NCBI RefSeq assembly: GCF_020042665.1
Contig: NZ_CP083376.1
Span: forward strand, 2,578,001 to 2,642,000
Length of the DNA: 64,000 bases
Direction: 5' to 3'
From: Pseudoxanthomonas sp. X-1
GTDB taxonomy: Bacteria; Pseudomonadota; Gammaproteobacteria; Xanthomonadales; Xanthomonadaceae
Of the stretch, positions 62,104 to 64,000 are shown in pieces; within the stretch, counting starts at the first letter, position 1, and each line of letters opens with the position of its first letter. A program made the position numbers and the translations under genes. Below the pieces are notes generated by a model. It was not told where the DNA came from. It made no database searches and saw only the letters and a list, made by a program, of their open reading frames with translations.

Positions 62104-63775
62104 CATGACCTCGCAGGACATGGCAGGCAAGCTGCTCGCGGCCGGCTTCGAGCGCAGCGGCCCAGCGGCTACGGCCTTGAGCGACCCGATCGCGGACACG
62201 CCCATGGTCGTGACGCTGGACCAGTTGCGGCCCTACGACCATGACCCGCGCATGAAGCGCAACCCGGCTTACGAGGAAATCAAGGCATCCATCCGCGAGC
62301 GCGGCCTGGACGCGGCGCCGGCCATCACGCGCAGGCCCGGCGAGGACCACTACATCATCCGCAACGGCGGCAACACGCGACTGGCGATCCTGCGCGAACT
62401 CTGGTCGGAGACCAAGGAAGAACGCTTCTTCCGCATATCGTGCCTGTTCCGACCATGGCCGGAGCGCGGTGAAATCGTCGCGCTGACCGGGCATCTTGCC
62501 GAGAACGAACTGCGCGGCGGCCTCACGTTCATCGAGCGCGCGCTCGGCGTCGAGAAAGCACGGGAGTTCTACGAGCAGGAGAGCGGCGCCGCCCTGAGCC
62601 AGTCGGAACTGGCCCGCCGCCTGGCGGCCGATGGCTTCCCCGTCCAGCGGTCGCACATCACCCGCATGGCCGACGCGGTGCGCTACCTGCTGCCCGCCAT
62701 TCCCACTGTGCTCTATGGCGGCCTGGGGCGCCACCAGGTCGAGCGGCTGTCGGTCATGCGCACGGCCTGCAAACGCACCTGGGAGCACTACGCCAAGGAC
62801 CGTTCGCTGCCGCTGGACTTCGACAGTTTCTTTCAGGAGGTGCTGGCGCAGTTCGACACGCAGGGCGACGAGTTCGCGCCGCAGCGCGTGCAAGACGAGC
62901 TGATCGGCCAGATGTCCGAGCTGCTGGGCATCGGCTACGACGTGCTGGCGCTGGACCTGACCGAATCGGAAAGCCGCCACCGGGCGCTGGTCAGTGACCC
63001 GACGCCACCTGCGGCGCAGCCGGCGTTGCCTTCGCCCACCGCCGGCACGCCGACTCCGCCGGGCGCAGCATCGTCCATCGCCACGCCTGCAGCGGCGGCC
63101 GGTCCTCCACCCGCCAGCCCTCCGGCGTCCGAGCCCACCTTGCGCCACGACGACACGGCGGTTGGCGAAGCGGCCACGGGAAGCCAGCCGGCCGCACCGG
63201 GCGATCTGCTTCGCGAGCACATCGTCTCGCCAGCACCGACGACAGAACGGCTCCAATCGATCCAGCGCATGGTCGCCGACCAGTTGGGCGATGCGCTGCC
63301 GCCCGACTTCTCGGCGAGCGTGCTGCAGTCCATCCCGGTGCAAGCCGGCGGACTCTATCCGATCTCCGACGTCTGGTACATCGACGCCGGCCTGGACACG
63401 CCCGATCGGCTGCGCATCCACATCGCGCAGTTCGCGCGCGAGATCGCCGGGGAGGCAGGCCTGGACGAGTGCATCGAGGATCGCGCCGATGGCATCGGGT
63501 TTGCGTGCCGCGCCCGCGGCCAAGCCCCGTCGCCGCTCGGCCGCGCGGTGCTGACGCTGCTCACTTCCCTGACGGGTCAGCCCGTCGCCGAAGCGGGCCT
63601 GGACGGCGCGCAGCTCGCCGCCGACCTGCCGACCCTGTTGCACGGCCAGAGCCAAGGCCATGGCAGCGGCGCAAGGCGCTTGAGCGACACGGCGTTGGTC
63701 AAGCTCTTTCGGCTGCTGCGCCTCGCCCGGCGTCTGCTGGACCTGGAAGCCGGCACCACGGCGCCCGGGACGTGA
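62096..63775 (+). CDS. parB: ParB-family protein of the ICE
   Basis: A 559-residue protein. The N-terminal ParB/Srx-like nuclease-type domain is at about residues 35-150 (LDQLRPYDHDPRMKRNPAYEEIKASIRERG, HYIIRNGGNTRLAIL, HLAENELRGGLTFIERA). A helix-turn-helix follows (LARRLAADGFPVQRSHITRM), then a long Ala/Pro-rich linker (about 300-370) and a C-terminal domain of unknown role. It pairs with ParA. The size is typical for ICE-type ParB. Confidence 0.88.
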   Translation: MADMTSQDMAGKLLAAGFERSGPAATALSDPIADTPMVVTLDQLRPYDHDPRMKRNPAYEEIKASIRERGLDAAPAITRRPGEDHYIIRNGGNTRLAILRELWSETKEERFFRISCLFRPWPERGEIVALTGHLAENELRGGLTFIERALGVEKAREFYEQESGAALSQSELARRLAADGFPVQRSHITRMADAVRYLLPAIPTVLYGGLGRHQVERLSVMRTACKRTWEHYAKDRSLPLDFDSFFQEVLAQFDTQGDEFAPQRVQDELIGQMSELLGIGYDVLALDLTESESRHRALVSDPTPPAAQPALPSPTAGTPTPPGAASSIATPAAAAGPPPASPPASEPTLRHDDTAVGEAATGSQPAAPGDLLREHIVSPAPTTERLQSIQRMVADQLGDALPPDFSASVLQSIPVQAGGLYPISDVWYIDAGLDTPDRLRIHIAQFAREIAGEAGLDECIEDRADGIGFACRARGQAPSPLGRAVLTLLTSLTGQPVAEAGLDGAQLAADLPTLLHGQSQGHGSGARRLSDTALVKLFRLLRLARRLLDLEAGTTAPGT

Positions 63776-63789
63776 GCGAGGGAGGCCGC

Positions 63790-64000
63790 ATGTCCACATC
63801 GCATCCGCTCAACCAGGCCGTGATTGCCCAGGCGCTGTATGACCTTCGCAACGGCCAACTGCGCCGCTGCAAGGCCATGGGCTTCGGCGAGGCCGAGCTG
63901 GATGCGCTCAAGCACCCCGCGCTGATCAGCGTGCTGGCCAACGCCAGCGTCTCGTGGTGCTCGGTCACGGTCAACCGCGAAGTGCTGCAGCGCCTGCTCA
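63790..64000 (+). CDS. DUF2857 domain-containing protein (partial)
   Basis: The first 70 residues of a protein starting MSTSHPLNQAVIAQALYDLRNGQLRRCKAMGF, the expected DUF2857 N-terminus. AGGGAGG precedes the ATG. The right window edge cuts it. DUF2857 follows parB in ICEclc-like elements, so it supports the element identity. Confidence 0.8.
   Translation, partial: MSTSHPLNQAVIAQALYDLRNGQLRRCKAMGFGEAELDALKHPALISVLANASVSWCSVTVNREVLQRLL

Noticed and set aside
1..64000. CRISPR array, rRNA operon or insertion sequence
   Set aside because: No regularly spaced direct repeats, rRNA-like sequence or transposase reading frame was seen. The repeats found are hairpin or REP type.

Overview
The window is high-GC gammaproteobacterial DNA. 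It looks like a member of the Xanthomonadaceae (Pseudoxanthomonas/Stenotrophomonas/Lysobacter-like). The reasons are a five-step hut pathway (hutF plus hutG), an S46 dipeptidyl-peptidase, an efflux operon with the exact SmeU1-V-W-U2-X layout of Stenotrophomonas, and many REP-type intergenic hairpins. The genus is not settled. No rRNA, CRISPR array or transposase gene was seen. Two intact tRNAs (Val-CAC, Leu-TAA) are present.

Layout. 1-2.9 kb: an FHA-domain protein cut by the window edge, two polyhydroxyalkanoate granule proteins and a membrane-anchored nuclease-fold protein. 3.0-10.7 kb: histidine degradation, with hutF-hutC on the minus strand diverging from hutI-hutH-hutG-hutU across a palindromic HutC-type operator. 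11.2-19.3 kb: a zinc-starvation block. The minus-strand genes zigA-like GTPase, folE2, a second COG0523 GTPase and an S46 serine dipeptidyl-peptidase face a TonB-dependent receptor. Two matching palindromes (TGTTA-N5-TAACA) of Zur-box type lie in this block, one between zigA and the receptor gene and one just upstream of the peptidase. 19.3-28.4 kb: an SGNH hydrolase, a DUF3300 lipoprotein, an S9 peptidase, a HipA-like kinase/DUF3037 pair, an acyl-CoA-binding protein and WrbA, separated by repeat-rich spacers. 28.8-37.9 kb: a smeU1VWU2X-type RND efflux operon with its divergent LysR regulator. 38.6-42.4 kb: a PaoABC-type periplasmic aldehyde oxidoreductase.

42.9-56.1 kb is an accessory stress island. 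It holds a hemerythrin, an iron-permease-like protein, a frameshifted DUF6766 gene, an NtrC-type regulator, two DUF892 ferritin-like proteins, a cysteine hydrolase, a cyanide-insensitive cytochrome bd oxidase, a manganese catalase, a KGG-repeat hydrophilin, an orphan OmpR regulator and DUF2934, DUF3606 and DUF305 proteins. A small AT-richer secreted protein and a beta-lactamase-fold hydrolase follow.

At 58.5 kb the sequence crosses into an integrative conjugative element of the ICEclc type. Just right of tRNA-Leu lies a fragment of about 18 bp matching the 3' end of tRNA-Gly (the usual att site of this family), directly followed on the minus strand by a terminator. To its right come element genes: a second DUF305 protein, a 248-residue protein of unknown function, an AlpA-like regulator, ParA, a HicA-like small protein, ParB and the start of a DUF2857 protein. 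The integrase and the intact tRNA-Gly should lie beyond the right edge.

How it fits together. The hut genes and the Zur-type block lie side by side. In Acinetobacter ZigA and histidine breakdown cooperate to free zinc, so this arrangement may reflect the same link. FolE2 replaces a zinc enzyme, and the zinc-free S46 peptidase with its own palindrome may be a parallel replacement. The stress island combines oxygen, peroxide and iron handling. The ICE marks the only clear recent insertion.
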